The translations under genes were made by a program, and so were the position numbers. The notes beneath the pieces were generated by a model, which searched no databases, had not been told where the DNA came from, and saw only the letters and a program-made list of their open reading frames with translations. Shown here one piece after another: positions 45,187 to 53,619 of a DNA stretch of 64,000 bases. The stretch spans positions 186,001 through 250,000 of the forward strand of contig NZ_SWAR01000002.1 of assembly GCF_006386545.1 (NCBI RefSeq), written 5' to 3'. Source of the stretch: Methylibium rhizosphaerae. Lineage in GTDB: Bacteria > Pseudomonadota > Gammaproteobacteria > Burkholderiales > Burkholderiaceae_C. Position 1 is the stretch's first letter, and each line of letters begins with the position of its first letter.

Positions 45187-45536
45187 GGCTGGGAAGCCGG
45201 GTGCGCGGCGCGCACCGCCTGGGCCTGTTGCGCCAGCGCCTGCCCGATCTGTCCGGCGTCGGTGGGGCGCACCAGCCGGGTCATTTCCTGGCCGTCCACC
45301 AGGAACACCAGCGTGGGCCACAGCTTCACGCCGAAGGAGCGGCCGAGCGGGCGACCCTTGCCATCCTCGATCTTGAGGTGGCGCAGCTGCGGGTGGCCGG
45401 TCAAGGCTTGCGCGATGTGCGGCTGGGCAGCTGCGCAGATGCCGCACCAGGGTGCGCCGAATTCCAGCAGGGTGGCGCCGGGCAGCGCATCGACTTCGGC
45501 GCGGGGCGGCTCGTTGGGTGAGTAGACGTGGTTCAT
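45177..45536 (-). CDS. Thioredoxin-fold protein with CGIC active site
   Basis: 119-residue thioredoxin family protein. The active site is WCGIC (C31, C34) in EFGAPWCGICAAAQPHIAQA; the cis-Pro is in KLWPTLVFLVDGQE. No signal peptide, so cytoplasmic. The CGIC dipeptide differs from CGPC of general thioredoxins, which shifts redox potential. The C-terminus is Ala/Gln-rich. Followed convergently by the 79-residue hypothetical gene, with a 10-base overlap of 3' ends. Confidence 0.9.
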   Translation of the reverse strand: MNHVYSPNEPPRAEVDALPGATLLEFGAPWCGICAAAQPHIAQALTGHPQLRHLKIEDGKGRPLGRSFGVKLWPTLVFLVDGQEMTRLVRPTDAGQIGQALAQQAQAVRAAHPASQPQA

Positions 45537-45596
45537 CGTTCGTGCATCGGTGTCGAGGCAGGCAAGGCCTCCATCTTGCACGGCAATCGCCGTTCC

Positions 45597-45986
45597 TCAG
45601 TCGCCCGCCCCGCCATACGGCCGCGTGATGATCTCCAGCAGGTGGCCGTCTGCATCAGCCCAATAGACGCCGCGGCCTCCGTCGTGGTGGTTGATCTGCC
45701 CGCTCTGCCGCCGGCCCGGGTCGGCCCAGTGCTCGATCCCGCGTTCGCGGATGCGGCGGTAGATCTGCTCGAACTCGGCCTCGCTCACCAGGAACGCATA
45801 GTGCTGGGACTGCACGGTGTCCTCCTCCTGCGCGAGGAAGTCCAGCGTCACGCCGTTGTCGAGCTCGACGCAGAAGAAGGGCCCGAAGCGAAACGGCTCG
45901 GCCCGTCCCAGCAGCGCGGTCAGGGCACGGGCCGAGGCCTGCGGATCGCGCGCGTGGACGATGGTGTGGTTGAGCTGGATGGCCAT
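45597..45986 (-). CDS. VOC family protein (glyoxalase/bleomycin-resistance-like)
   Basis: 129 residues: IQLNHTIVHARDPQASARAL with metal-ligand His, FFCVELDNGVTLDFLAQEED, and C-terminal GGRGVYWADADGHLLEIITR with ligand Glu. The HDGGRGVYWADADGHLLE motif is common among bacterial VOC proteins annotated as extradiol dioxygenase-like, substrate unknown. Distinct from the VOC gene at 43834. It is transcribed away from the hemolysin-III gene with 90 bases between. Confidence 0.88.
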   Translation of the reverse strand: MAIQLNHTIVHARDPQASARALTALLGRAEPFRFGPFFCVELDNGVTLDFLAQEEDTVQSQHYAFLVSEAEFEQIYRRIRERGIEHWADPGRRQSGQINHHDGGRGVYWADADGHLLEIITRPYGGAGD

Positions 45987-46076
45987 GCCGTTCTCCTGTT
46001 GATCCCGTTGATCCTGTTGACAGGCTACGACCTCAAGCAGACTTCAGGTCAAGCGTCTCGTCTAGGATTCGCAGCC

Positions 46077-46727
46077 ATGACGCTCGAAGACAGACCTCAG
46101 ACCTGGGGCGAGGAACTGGCCAATGCGCTGAGCCATGGCCTGGGCTTCCTGCTCGCCGTGAGCTCGCTGCCCATCCTCGTGTACCACGCGGCCGTCAATG
46201 GCGGCGCCGCCAACGTGGTGGGCGCCAGCCTGTTCGCCGGCACCGCGATCCTGCTGTATCTCGTGTCCACCCTGTACCACGCGTTGCCGCCCGGCCGGGC
46301 CAAGGTGTGGCTCAACCGGCTCGACCATGCGTCGATCTACCTGTTCATCGCCGGCAGCTACATGCCCTTCCTGCTGGGCGTGCTGCGCGGCGCCTGGGGC
46401 TGGTCGCTGTTCGGCGTGGTGTGGGGCGCGGCGGCGCTGGGCGTGGCCGCCAAGCTGATGGACCGCCTCAAGCACCCGTTCTGGTCCACCGGCCTGTACG
46501 TCGCGATGGGCTGGGTGGCGGTGGTGGCCGCGGTGCCGCTCGTGGAGCGCATGTCGGCCGCAGGACTCGCCTGGCTGGTGGCCGGCGGCCTGTCGTACAC
46601 CGCCGGTGCGGTGGTGTTCCTGTTCGACTCGAAGCTGCGCTACGCGCACTTCGTGTGGCACCTGTTCGTGCTGGGCGGCAGCACCTGCCACTTCTTCGCC
46701 GCGCTCTGGCATTCAAACGGCGCCTGA
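46077..46727 (+). CDS. Hemolysin III family (PAQR-type) membrane protein
   Basis: 216-residue seven-span membrane protein of the HlyIII/YqfA group. Conserved metal-site residues are visible: ELANALSHGLGFLLA in helix 1, VSTLYHALPPG, RLDHASIYLFIAGSYMPF and the last helices with HFVWHLFVLGGSTCHFFAAL. In spite of the name, chromosomal members are thought to be PAQR-like hydrolases influencing membrane composition. The ATG at 46077 has the typical family start; the open frame upstream is not protein-like. Inner membrane. Converges with the GlxA gene. Confidence 0.92.
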   Translation: MTLEDRPQTWGEELANALSHGLGFLLAVSSLPILVYHAAVNGGAANVVGASLFAGTAILLYLVSTLYHALPPGRAKVWLNRLDHASIYLFIAGSYMPFLLGVLRGAWGWSLFGVVWGAAALGVAAKLMDRLKHPFWSTGLYVAMGWVAVVAAVPLVERMSAAGLAWLVAGGLSYTAGAVVFLFDSKLRYAHFVWHLFVLGGSTCHFFAALWHSNGA

Positions 46728-46737
46728 CGCGGCGGCA

Positions 46738-47730
46738 TCACGCGCCGCGGAACTGCCGCCGGTAGGCCAGCGGCGAGGTGCCGAACGCGGCCGCGAAGTG
46801 CTGCCGCAACGACACCGCCGAGCCGAAGCCTGCATCGAGCGCCACCGTGTCGATCGGGCGGTCGGTGGTTTCGAGCAGGCGTTGCGCCCTGGACAGCCGC
46901 TGGTTCAGCAGCCATTGCACGACGGTCGTGCCGGTGACCTGCCGGAAATGCCGTGTGAAAGTGCGCCGGCTCATGGCCGCGCGCTCGGCGAGCGCGTCGA
47001 GGCTGTGCGGTTGGTCGAGGTGCCTGGTCAGCCAGGCCAGCACCTTGCCCAGGCGGTGGCCGGCGCCCGACTCCGGCATGGGCTGCTCGATGAATTGCGC
47101 CTGGCCGCCCTGGCGGTGCGGCGCCACCACCATGCGGCGGGCCGCACGGTTGGCCACTTCGGCGCCATGCCGTTGCCGCAGCAGGTGCAGGCAGCAGTCG
47201 ATGGCCGCGGCGGTGCCGGCCGAGGTGACGACGTCGCCGTCGTCCACGTAGAGCACCTGCGGCTCGAGCCTCACCTGCGGGTAGCGCTCGGCGAAGGCCG
47301 GCCCGAGGTGCCAGTGCGTGGCAGCGGGGCGGCCGTCGAGCAGACCAGCCTCGGCCAGCACGAAGGCACCCAGGCACAGGCCCACGATGCGCGCGCCGCG
47401 CTGGTGAGCGCTGCGCAGCGCGCTGAGCAAGGCTTCGGGCGGGCGGCGCAGGTCGTCGCGCCATGACGGCACGATCACCATGCCGGCCTGCGCCAGCGCG
47501 CGCAGGCCGTGGGCCGCCTCGATGCGGAAGCCGGCATTGGTGCGCAGCGGCCCGCCTTCTTCACTGCACACCCGCAGGCGGTAGCGGTGAACACCTTGTT
47601 CGTCACGCTCCTCCCCGAACACCAGGCAGGGCACCGACAGGTGGAAGGGGCTGATGCCGTCGAACGCGAGCACTGCGATCGTGTCTTCGCGGCCGGGCTT
47701 CGAGGGGGGTGCCGGGCGGGATCGAGGCAT
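46738..47730 (-). CDS. GlxA-family transcriptional regulator (DJ-1/PfpI + AraC HTH)
   Basis: 330-residue regulator. Residues ~15-200 form a DJ-1/PfpI-like domain with GARIVGLCLGAFVLAEAGLL, DGRPAATHW and VTSAGTAAAIDCCLHLL; residues ~230-330 are an AraC-type double helix-turn-helix (LDALAERAAMSRRTFTRHFR and TVALDAGFGSAVSLRQHFAA). GlxA proteins often sense amine- or amide-type metabolites. It is divergent from an isochorismatase-like hydrolase gene (109 bases between), a frequent pairing, and probably controls it. Confidence 0.93.
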   Translation of the reverse strand: MPRSRPAPPSKPGREDTIAVLAFDGISPFHLSVPCLVFGEERDEQGVHRYRLRVCSEEGGPLRTNAGFRIEAAHGLRALAQAGMVIVPSWRDDLRRPPEALLSALRSAHQRGARIVGLCLGAFVLAEAGLLDGRPAATHWHLGPAFAERYPQVRLEPQVLYVDDGDVVTSAGTAAAIDCCLHLLRQRHGAEVANRAARRMVVAPHRQGGQAQFIEQPMPESGAGHRLGKVLAWLTRHLDQPHSLDALAERAAMSRRTFTRHFRQVTGTTVVQWLLNQRLSRAQRLLETTDRPIDTVALDAGFGSAVSLRQHFAAAFGTSPLAYRRQFRGA

Positions 47731-47839
47731 GGCCCGATTCTATCGAATGTTGTCATTCGGGCCACTGTCGGACCGGGCCGCGGCGGCCAAGAATGCCTCC
47801 CATGCCGGCATCGCCGGTGTTACCCCAAAGGAGCCCCGC

Positions 47840-48532
47840 ATGACCTCGCAAGCCTCGCCCCGCCGCGCCCTCGTGGTGATCGACGTGCAGAACGAATACT
47901 TCACCGGCGGCCTGCAGATCGAATACCCGCCGGTCGAGCAGACCCTGCCCAACATCGCCCGTGCCATGGATGCGGCGCATGCCGCCGGCATCCCGGTGGT
48001 GGTGGTGCAGCACTCGGAGCCGCCCGAGTCGCCGCTGTTCGGCAAGGGCACGACTCACTGGCCGTTGCATGAAGCCGTGGCCGGCCGCCCCCGAGACCAC
48101 TACATCGAGAAGCACTGGCCCAGCGTCTTCACCGGCACGGACTTCGCCGACTGGCTGAGCCGGCACGGCATCGACACCCTCACCGTGGTGGGCTACATGA
48201 CCCAGAATTGCGATGCCTCCACTGTCTTCGAAGCCACGCATCGCGGCCTCAAGGTCGAGTTCCTCGCCGACGCGAGCGGCGCCATCCCCTATGCCAACGG
48301 CGCCGGCAGCGCGAGCGCCGAGGAGATCCACCGCGTGTTCAGCGTGGTGTTCCACAGCCGTTTCGCGGCGGTGGCCAGCACCGGCGACTGGATCGATGCG
48401 GTGAAGGACCGCACGCCGCTGCCGATGGACAACATCCCCGCGTCATTCGCGCGCGGCCGCGCCACGGCGTCAGCCGGGGCTGACAGCCGGACGAGCCCTG
48501 CGCCGCTGCCGGTGCAGGGCAGCGCTTCCTAG
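47840..48532 (+). CDS. Isochorismatase-like cysteine hydrolase
   Basis: 230-residue hydrolase of the isochorismatase/nicotinamidase fold. The catalytic triad is visible: Asp in LVVIDVQNEYFTGG, Lys in YIEKHWPSVFTGTDF and Cys in VVGYMTQNCDASTVFEATHR. The FTGTDFADWL and GAIPYANGAG parts are common in amidases of this class. The last 30 residues are Ala/Ser-rich and variable. AAAGGAG precedes ATG 47840. Divergent from the glxA-type regulator, its likely controller. Substrate unknown. Confidence 0.92.
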   Translation: MTSQASPRRALVVIDVQNEYFTGGLQIEYPPVEQTLPNIARAMDAAHAAGIPVVVVQHSEPPESPLFGKGTTHWPLHEAVAGRPRDHYIEKHWPSVFTGTDFADWLSRHGIDTLTVVGYMTQNCDASTVFEATHRGLKVEFLADASGAIPYANGAGSASAEEIHRVFSVVFHSRFAAVASTGDWIDAVKDRTPLPMDNIPASFARGRATASAGADSRTSPAPLPVQGSAS

Positions 48533-48583
48533 CATCGACTCCACACCCGCGTGTTTTTCTGCGCGGGGAAAAGGAGACTCATC

Positions 48584-48757
48584 ATGCTCAAGTGGGCGTT
48601 GATCTTTGCAGTGATCGCCGTGGTGGCCGGCCTGTTCGGCTTCACCGGCATTGCCGCCGGCGCAGCGGGTATCGCGAAGGTTCTCTTCTTCATCTTCGTG
48701 GTGCTGTTCGTGCTGGCGCTCATCCTCGGCGTGACGGTGTTCAAGGCCGTCAAATAG
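48584..48757 (+). CDS. DUF1328 family small membrane protein
   Basis: 57-residue protein: [20 protein letters not shown] then [20 protein letters not shown] and a final [12 protein letters not shown], an almost exact fit to the DUF1328/YtjA pattern of two short spans with a Gly-Phe turn. AAAAGGAGA precedes the ATG at 48584; an ATG at 48551 has no such site. DUF1328 proteins are often stress-inducible, with unknown function. Inner membrane. Confidence 0.92.
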   Translation: MLKWALIFAVIAVVAGLFGFTGIAAGAAGIAKVLFFIFVVLFVLALILGVTVFKAVK

Positions 48758-48761
48758 AGGC

Positions 48762-48808
48762 GGCTGCGGCGTTGCGGCTCAGCCGAGCCGAGCAGCAGCG
48801 CCGCAGCC
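48762..48808. terminator. Nested inverted repeat between convergent genes
   Basis: Outer arms GGCTGCGGCG (48762-48771) and CGCCGCAGCC (48799-48808) are perfect complements; an inner hairpin GGCTC-AGCC-GAGCC sits at 48776-48789. It separates DUF1328 (plus) from fpr (minus). No T-tract, so probably a bidirectional, GC-driven terminator. Confidence 0.45.
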
Positions 48809-48831
48809 CGAGCGGTGCAGGCTCCACCGGC

Positions 48832-49602
48832 TCACTTCTCGACGAAGGCCCGCTCGATCACATAGTGGCCCTGGTGGCTCATGTTGCCTTCCTTGAGGCC
48901 GAGCTTGTCGAACCAGGCGCGCACGTCCTTCAGCATCTCCGGGCTGCCGCACAGCATGAAGCGGTCCTGCTCCAGGTCGGCCTTGCGGCCGATGTCCTGG
49001 AACAGCTTGCCGGTCTCGAGCAGCGTGGTGAGGCGGCCCTGGTTGCGGAAGGCCTCGCGGGTGACGGTGGGGTAGTAGATGAGCTGCGTGGCGACCTGCT
49101 CGCCGAAGAACTCGTTCTTCTTGAGGTCGTGCTCGATGAGGTCGTGGTAGGCCAGTTCGTCGACCTGGCGGCAGCCGTGCACCAGCACCACCTTCTCGAA
49201 GTGCTCGTACACCTCGGGGTCGCGGATCACGCTCATGAAGGGGGCTAGGCCGGTGCCGGTGGACAGCAGGTACAGCGTCCTGCCCGGCAGCAGGTTCTGC
49301 AGCAGCAAGGTGCCGGAGGCCTTGCGGCCGATGAGCACCGTGTCGCCGGGCTTCACATGCTGCAGGCGCGAGGTGAGCGGGCCGTCCTGCACCTTGATGC
49401 TCAGGAACTCGAGGTTCTCTTCGTAGTGCGGGCTCACCATCGAGTAGGCGCGCAGCAGCGGGCGGCCGTCGACCTGGAGACCGATCATCGTGAACTGGCC
49501 GCTCTGGTAGCGGAAACCGGGGTCGCGGGTGGTGGTGAAGGAAAACAGCCGGTCGGTCCAGTGGTGGACGTCCAGAACCTTCGATTCGTACACATTGCTC
49601 AT
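48832..49602 (-). CDS. fpr: Ferredoxin-NADP reductase
   Basis: 256-residue FAD enzyme of the bacterial FPR subclass I. FAD-binding motif PLLRAYSMVSPHYEE (RxYS), NADP-binding STGTGLAPFMSVIRDP, the CGSPEMLKDVRAWF block and the C-terminal HYVIERAFVEK are all diagnostic. It passes electrons between NADPH and ferredoxin or flavodoxin, important in oxidative stress and iron-sulfur metabolism. ATG 49602. Upstream are three copies of a GCGCCAA-type heptamer (see regulatory finding). Cytoplasmic. Confidence 0.96.
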   Translation of the reverse strand: MSNVYESKVLDVHHWTDRLFSFTTTRDPGFRYQSGQFTMIGLQVDGRPLLRAYSMVSPHYEENLEFLSIKVQDGPLTSRLQHVKPGDTVLIGRKASGTLLLQNLLPGRTLYLLSTGTGLAPFMSVIRDPEVYEHFEKVVLVHGCRQVDELAYHDLIEHDLKKNEFFGEQVATQLIYYPTVTREAFRNQGRLTTLLETGKLFQDIGRKADLEQDRFMLCGSPEMLKDVRAWFDKLGLKEGNMSHQGHYVIERAFVEK

Positions 49603-49780
49603 CGACTCAACCTCAGCGACTTTTCCTGGTTTGCAAGCTGCGCCAACCGGCGCAAAAAGCGCCAAGGATAAATCCCCCGGCCATGCCGGTCGGAAAGGAC
49701 CAGGTGCAAACCTTTGTCCGCCACCGGTTCCAGGGCCGTCAACCGTGCGGTTTTTGGCGCAGGCGGCGTTCCCTGGCGGC

Positions 49781-49813
49781 GCGCCTGCTCAGGCGCCGGG
49801 CGCTGCAGCGCCC
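49781..49813 (-). terminator. Tandem GC palindromes after the aldo/keto reductase gene
   Basis: GCGCCTG-CT-CAGGCGC (49781-49796) and GGGCGCTGCAGCGCCC (49798-49813) stand next to each other just after the aldo/keto reductase stop (minus strand). Both are perfect palindromes without a T-tract; likely a transcription terminator separating this gene from fpr. Confidence 0.45.
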
Positions 49814-49818
49814 CCCGC

Positions 49819-50667
49819 TCAGTTCACCGCCAGGGGCTGCCGGCGCTTCGGCGGCGGGAAGGCGGTGTCGAGGGCGGCCAGCGTCTCGCGGTCGAGCTGC
49901 ACGTCGGCGGCCGCCAGGTTCGCGCGCAGGTGTTCGGTCTTCACCGCCTTGGGGATGGCGATCACGCCGCCGTCACGCAGCGTCCAGGCCAGTGCCAGCT
50001 GGGCCGCGGTGATGCCGCGCCGCAGGCCGAGCTCGGCGAGCATGATGTTGCGGGCAAGCTCGGCCTGGTCGATCGGGCTGTAGGCCATCAGGGGCACGCC
50101 GCGTTCACGCTGCCACGGCAGCAGGTCGAACTCGACGCCGCGCTGGCTCATCGAGTACCACACCTGGTTGGCCGCGCAGGCGCCCGACACCGGCCACAGC
50201 TCCTGCAGGTCGTCGACGTCACAGTTGCTCACACCCCAGTGGCGGATGCTCTGCCGGGCGCGCAGCGCCTCGAACCCTTCGACGGTCTCGCGCAGCGGGT
50301 GCGAGCCCCGCCAGTGCAGCAGGTACAGGTCGATGTGATCGAGCCCCAGCCGCGCCAGGCTGCGTTCGCAGGCGGCCACCGTGCCGGCACGGCTGGCGTT
50401 GTGCGGGTAGACCTTGCTCACGATGAACAGCTCTTCCCGCCTCACGTCTCCCGCCTGCACCGCGCCGCGCAGCGCCTCGCCGACCACGCTCTCGGCGCCG
50501 CCTTCGCCATACATCTCGGCGGTGTCGATGAGCCGGTAGCCCATCTCGATGGCCTCTCGCACGGCCGCCACCTCGCCGGCGCGGGTGCGTGCCGACTCGC
50601 CCATGCGCCAGGTGCCCAGCCCCAGCGCCGGCACCTTCTCGCCACCCGGCAGACTCACGTGTTTCAT
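49819..50667 (-). CDS. Aldo/keto reductase
   Basis: 282-residue NADPH-dependent TIM-barrel oxidoreductase. Catalytic tetrad: Asp in LIDTAEMYGEGGAE with Tyr of MYG, Lys in FIVSKVYPHNAS, His in LYLLHWRGSHPL. C-terminal cofactor segment VIAIPKAVKTEHLRANL. It resembles the YeaE/DkgA-like group reducing methylglyoxal and other carbonyls. ATG 50667 (MKHVSLPGGEKVPALGLGTW) fits the family start. Divergent from the M61 peptidase gene (80 bases between). Confidence 0.93.
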   Translation of the reverse strand: MKHVSLPGGEKVPALGLGTWRMGESARTRAGEVAAVREAIEMGYRLIDTAEMYGEGGAESVVGEALRGAVQAGDVRREELFIVSKVYPHNASRAGTVAACERSLARLGLDHIDLYLLHWRGSHPLRETVEGFEALRARQSIRHWGVSNCDVDDLQELWPVSGACAANQVWYSMSQRGVEFDLLPWQRERGVPLMAYSPIDQAELARNIMLAELGLRRGITAAQLALAWTLRDGGVIAIPKAVKTEHLRANLAAADVQLDRETLAALDTAFPPPKRRQPLAVN

Positions 50668-50747
50668 CGTCTCGTGTTCCTTCGGGCGCGGCACGGGGCG
50701 CCCGTCTCCGTTATCGTGCGCGCTTTCACAAGGGACTGCCAACATTC

Positions 50748-52658
50748 ATGACATTCAACCGACTGTCGCGACGGGCACTGGTGTTCGCCAGCAGCCTGTG
50801 CATGGCCTTCGCCGCCGCCTCACAAGGGCTGGCGGCTGCCAAGGACGAACCCTATCTGGGCCCCATCTCGCTGCAGGTCGACGCCACCGACCTTGACCGC
50901 AAGATATTTCGCGTGCGTGAAACGCTGCCGGTGCAGGCCGGCCGGCTCACGCTGCTGTATCCGCGCTGGATCCCAGGCCACCACGGCCCTACGGCCGACG
51001 CCGGCAAGCTGGCCGGCCTGAAGGTCAGCGCCGGCGGCACGCCGCTGGCGTGGACACGCGACGCGGTGGAGCCGCACGTCTTCCACGTCGACGTGCCGCA
51101 AGGCGCAAGTGCGCTGCAGCTGGAATTCGAGCACCTGTCGCCCGTCACCAGCGACACCGGGCGCGTGACGATGACCCGCGAGATGCTCGGCGTGCAGTGG
51201 CACACGGTGCTGCTGTACCCGGCCGGCCATGCGGCGAGCCGCATCGAGGTGGCGCCCAGCCTGAAGCTGCCCGCCGGCTGGCAGCACGGCACCGCGCTGC
51301 GGCCCGACCCGGCCCGGCCGGCCGCCGAAGGCTGGACCCACTACCGCAACGTCTCGGTCGAGACACTGGTCGATTCGCCTGTCTTCGCCGGCCGGCACTT
51401 CAGGCGGGTCGAGCTCGAAGGACCGGGCTCGCGCCGCCCGGTGGTGCTCAACATGATGGGCGACGACCCGTCGCACATCACGGCCACCGTCGAGCAGCTC
51501 AACGCGCACCGGCAGCTCGTGCTGCAGGGCGACCGGCTGTTCGGCGCGCGCCACTTCGCGCACTACGACTTCCTGCTCGCCATGAGCGACAGCTTCGGCG
51601 GCATCGGCCTGGAGCACCACCAGTCGAGCGAGAACGCCGTGAAGCCCGGCTACTTCAAGGACTGGGGCAAGGCAATCCTGTCGCGCGACCTGCTGCCGCA
51701 TGAATACGTGCACTCGTGGAACGGCAAGTTCCGCCGCCCTGCCGAGCTGACCACCGCGCACTACAACGAACCGATGCGCGACAGCCTGCTGTGGGTCTAC
51801 GAAGGCCAGACGCAGTACTGGGGCAACGTGCTCACCGTCCGCACCGGCCTGGCCACGCTCGAACAGGCGCGCGACGGCTGGGCCACGATCGCCGCCTGGG
51901 CCGAACGCCGCGCCGGCCGCCAGTGGCGCAACCTGCAGGACACCACGCAGGAAGCCATCATCGGCTGGCGGGCGCAGAAGGACTGGGCCGACTGGCAGCG
52001 CGGCGCCGACTACTACGACGAGGCTGCGCTCATCTGGCTCGATGCCGACACGCTGATCCGCGAACGCTCGGGCGGCAGGAAGTCGCTCGACGACTTCGCC
52101 CGTGCCTTCTTCGGCGTGGAGGACGGCCGGGTCGCGCCCCTCACGTACACCTTCGACGACGTGGTGAAGACGCTCAACGGCGTGCTGGCCCACGACTGGG
52201 CCCGCTTCCTGCGCGAACGGCTCGACAGCCACGACAAGGCGCCGCTCGACGGCCTGGCGCGCGGCGGCTGGAAGCTCGTCTACACCGAAACGCCGAGCGA
52301 GTCCTTCAAGGCGGAGGAGGCCGACGCCAAGCGCACCCACCTGAACCATTCCATCGGCCTGTCGGTGGACAACGGCAGCGGCAAGTTGACCACGGTGAAC
52401 TGGGACAGCCCGGCCTGGCGCGCCGGCGTCGCCCCCGGCGCCACGCTGGTGGCGGTGAACCTGCGGGCCTTCAAGCCCGAGCTGCTGAAGGACGCCGTCA
52501 CCGCCGCCAAGGACGGCCGGGGGCTGGAGCTGCTCCTGAAGGAAGGCGACGACTACCGCATCGTGCGCATCGATTACCGCGGCGGCCTGCGCTACCCGAA
52601 GCTCGAGCGCCTGCCCGGCACCGAGGACCGCCTGAGCAAGCTGCTGGCGCCGCGTTGA
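50748..52658 (+). CDS. M61 family metallopeptidase (glycyl aminopeptidase-like), exported
   Basis: 636 residues. The N-terminus RLSRRALVFASSLCMAFAAA ending near SQGLAAA is a signal peptide with an Arg-Arg pair, so Sec or possibly Tat export to the periplasm. The zinc site is LLPHEYVHSWNGKFRRP (HExxH) with the third ligand Glu in LLWVYEGQTQYWGN. A C-terminal PDZ-like domain (about residues 525-600; WDSPAWRAGVAPGATLVAVN) completes the M61 layout. Such enzymes act on glycine-rich peptides. Monocistronic by position. ATG at 50748 has AAGGGAC upstream. Confidence 0.93.
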   Translation: MTFNRLSRRALVFASSLCMAFAAASQGLAAAKDEPYLGPISLQVDATDLDRKIFRVRETLPVQAGRLTLLYPRWIPGHHGPTADAGKLAGLKVSAGGTPLAWTRDAVEPHVFHVDVPQGASALQLEFEHLSPVTSDTGRVTMTREMLGVQWHTVLLYPAGHAASRIEVAPSLKLPAGWQHGTALRPDPARPAAEGWTHYRNVSVETLVDSPVFAGRHFRRVELEGPGSRRPVVLNMMGDDPSHITATVEQLNAHRQLVLQGDRLFGARHFAHYDFLLAMSDSFGGIGLEHHQSSENAVKPGYFKDWGKAILSRDLLPHEYVHSWNGKFRRPAELTTAHYNEPMRDSLLWVYEGQTQYWGNVLTVRTGLATLEQARDGWATIAAWAERRAGRQWRNLQDTTQEAIIGWRAQKDWADWQRGADYYDEAALIWLDADTLIRERSGGRKSLDDFARAFFGVEDGRVAPLTYTFDDVVKTLNGVLAHDWARFLRERLDSHDKAPLDGLARGGWKLVYTETPSESFKAEEADAKRTHLNHSIGLSVDNGSGKLTTVNWDSPAWRAGVAPGATLVAVNLRAFKPELLKDAVTAAKDGRGLELLLKEGDDYRIVRIDYRGGLRYPKLERLPGTEDRLSKLLAPR

Positions 52659-52781
52659 GGGCAGTGGCCGCATGCCAGGTGCGTGACATGCGGCCCGAAC
52701 AATCGATTACGAGGGCCGCCCGCGCCTGCCGCATCATCCGCGGTCGATACACTTGCGACCTTTCGCCCCTCGTACCGTTTC

Positions 52782-53588
52782 ATGGCTGTCGTCTCCCGCT
52801 CCCACGCTCCCGCCACTGCGGCCTTTGCCCTGCGGAGCGCCGCGCTGACGCTGGTGTGTGTGGTACTCAAGACCACCGACCTCGCCAGGCTGGCCGAAGA
52901 GCTGGACACGCGCATCGGCGCCACGCCGGAGCTCTTCGACAACGACCCGGTGGCGATCGACCTGTCACCGGTGCGCGAGGCGGCCGAGGCGATCGACTTC
53001 GCCGCGCTGATCGGGCTGCTGCGGCAGCACCGCATGCTGCCCATCGCCGCCAAGGGCGGCAGCCCGCAGCAGATGGCCGACGCGCTGGCTGCCGGCCTGG
53101 CCGAGGCCCCCGAAGGCGGCCTGCCGGCGCGCGCCGAAGCGGCCGAGCCCGCAACAACCCAGGCTGAAGCGCCGAAGCAGCCCGAGGCCCCCTCGCCTGC
53201 GCCGCAACAGGCGCAGCAGCAACCACCGCCGCCACAGCAGCACCAGCAGGCGGTGCGCACCCTGCTCATCGACAAGCCGCTTCGTTCAGGCCAGCAGGTG
53301 TATGCCAAGGGCGCCGACGTGGTGGTGCTCGCGGCGGTGAACCCGGGCGCCGAGGTCATCGCCGACGGCAGCATCCACGTGTATGCGCCGCTGCGCGGCC
53401 GTGCGATCGCCGGCGCCAAGGGCTACGAGCAGGCCCGCATCTTCACCACCTGCATGGAGGCGCAGCTCGTCTCCATTGCGGGCACCTACCGCACCACCGA
53501 AGTGCCCTGGCCGGCCGACGTGCTCGGCAAGCCCGCTTCGGTGCGCCTCGAAGGCGACAAGCTCATCGTCGAGCCGCTGAAGGCTTAG
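52782..53588 (+). CDS. minC: Septum site-determining protein MinC
   Basis: 268-residue inhibitor of FtsZ assembly. N-terminal domain: AFALRSAALTLVCVVLKTTD and VAIDLSPVREAAEAIDFAAL. A Gln/Pro/Ala-rich linker follows (about residues 115-160). C-terminal beta-helix: SGQQVYAKGADVVVLAAVNP, GAEVIADGSIHVYAPLRGRA and the MinD-binding GYEQARIFTTCMEAQLVSIA. First of minCDE; 31 bases before minD. No strong ribosome site at ATG 52782. Acts at the membrane with MinD. Confidence 0.95.
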   Translation: MAVVSRSHAPATAAFALRSAALTLVCVVLKTTDLARLAEELDTRIGATPELFDNDPVAIDLSPVREAAEAIDFAALIGLLRQHRMLPIAAKGGSPQQMADALAAGLAEAPEGGLPARAEAAEPATTQAEAPKQPEAPSPAPQQAQQQPPPPQQHQQAVRTLLIDKPLRSGQQVYAKGADVVVLAAVNPGAEVIADGSIHVYAPLRGRAIAGAKGYEQARIFTTCMEAQLVSIAGTYRTTEVPWPADVLGKPASVRLEGDKLIVEPLKA

Positions 53589-53619
53589 CAGTTTCCAGTT
53601 TCGAAAGGACCCATACCCG

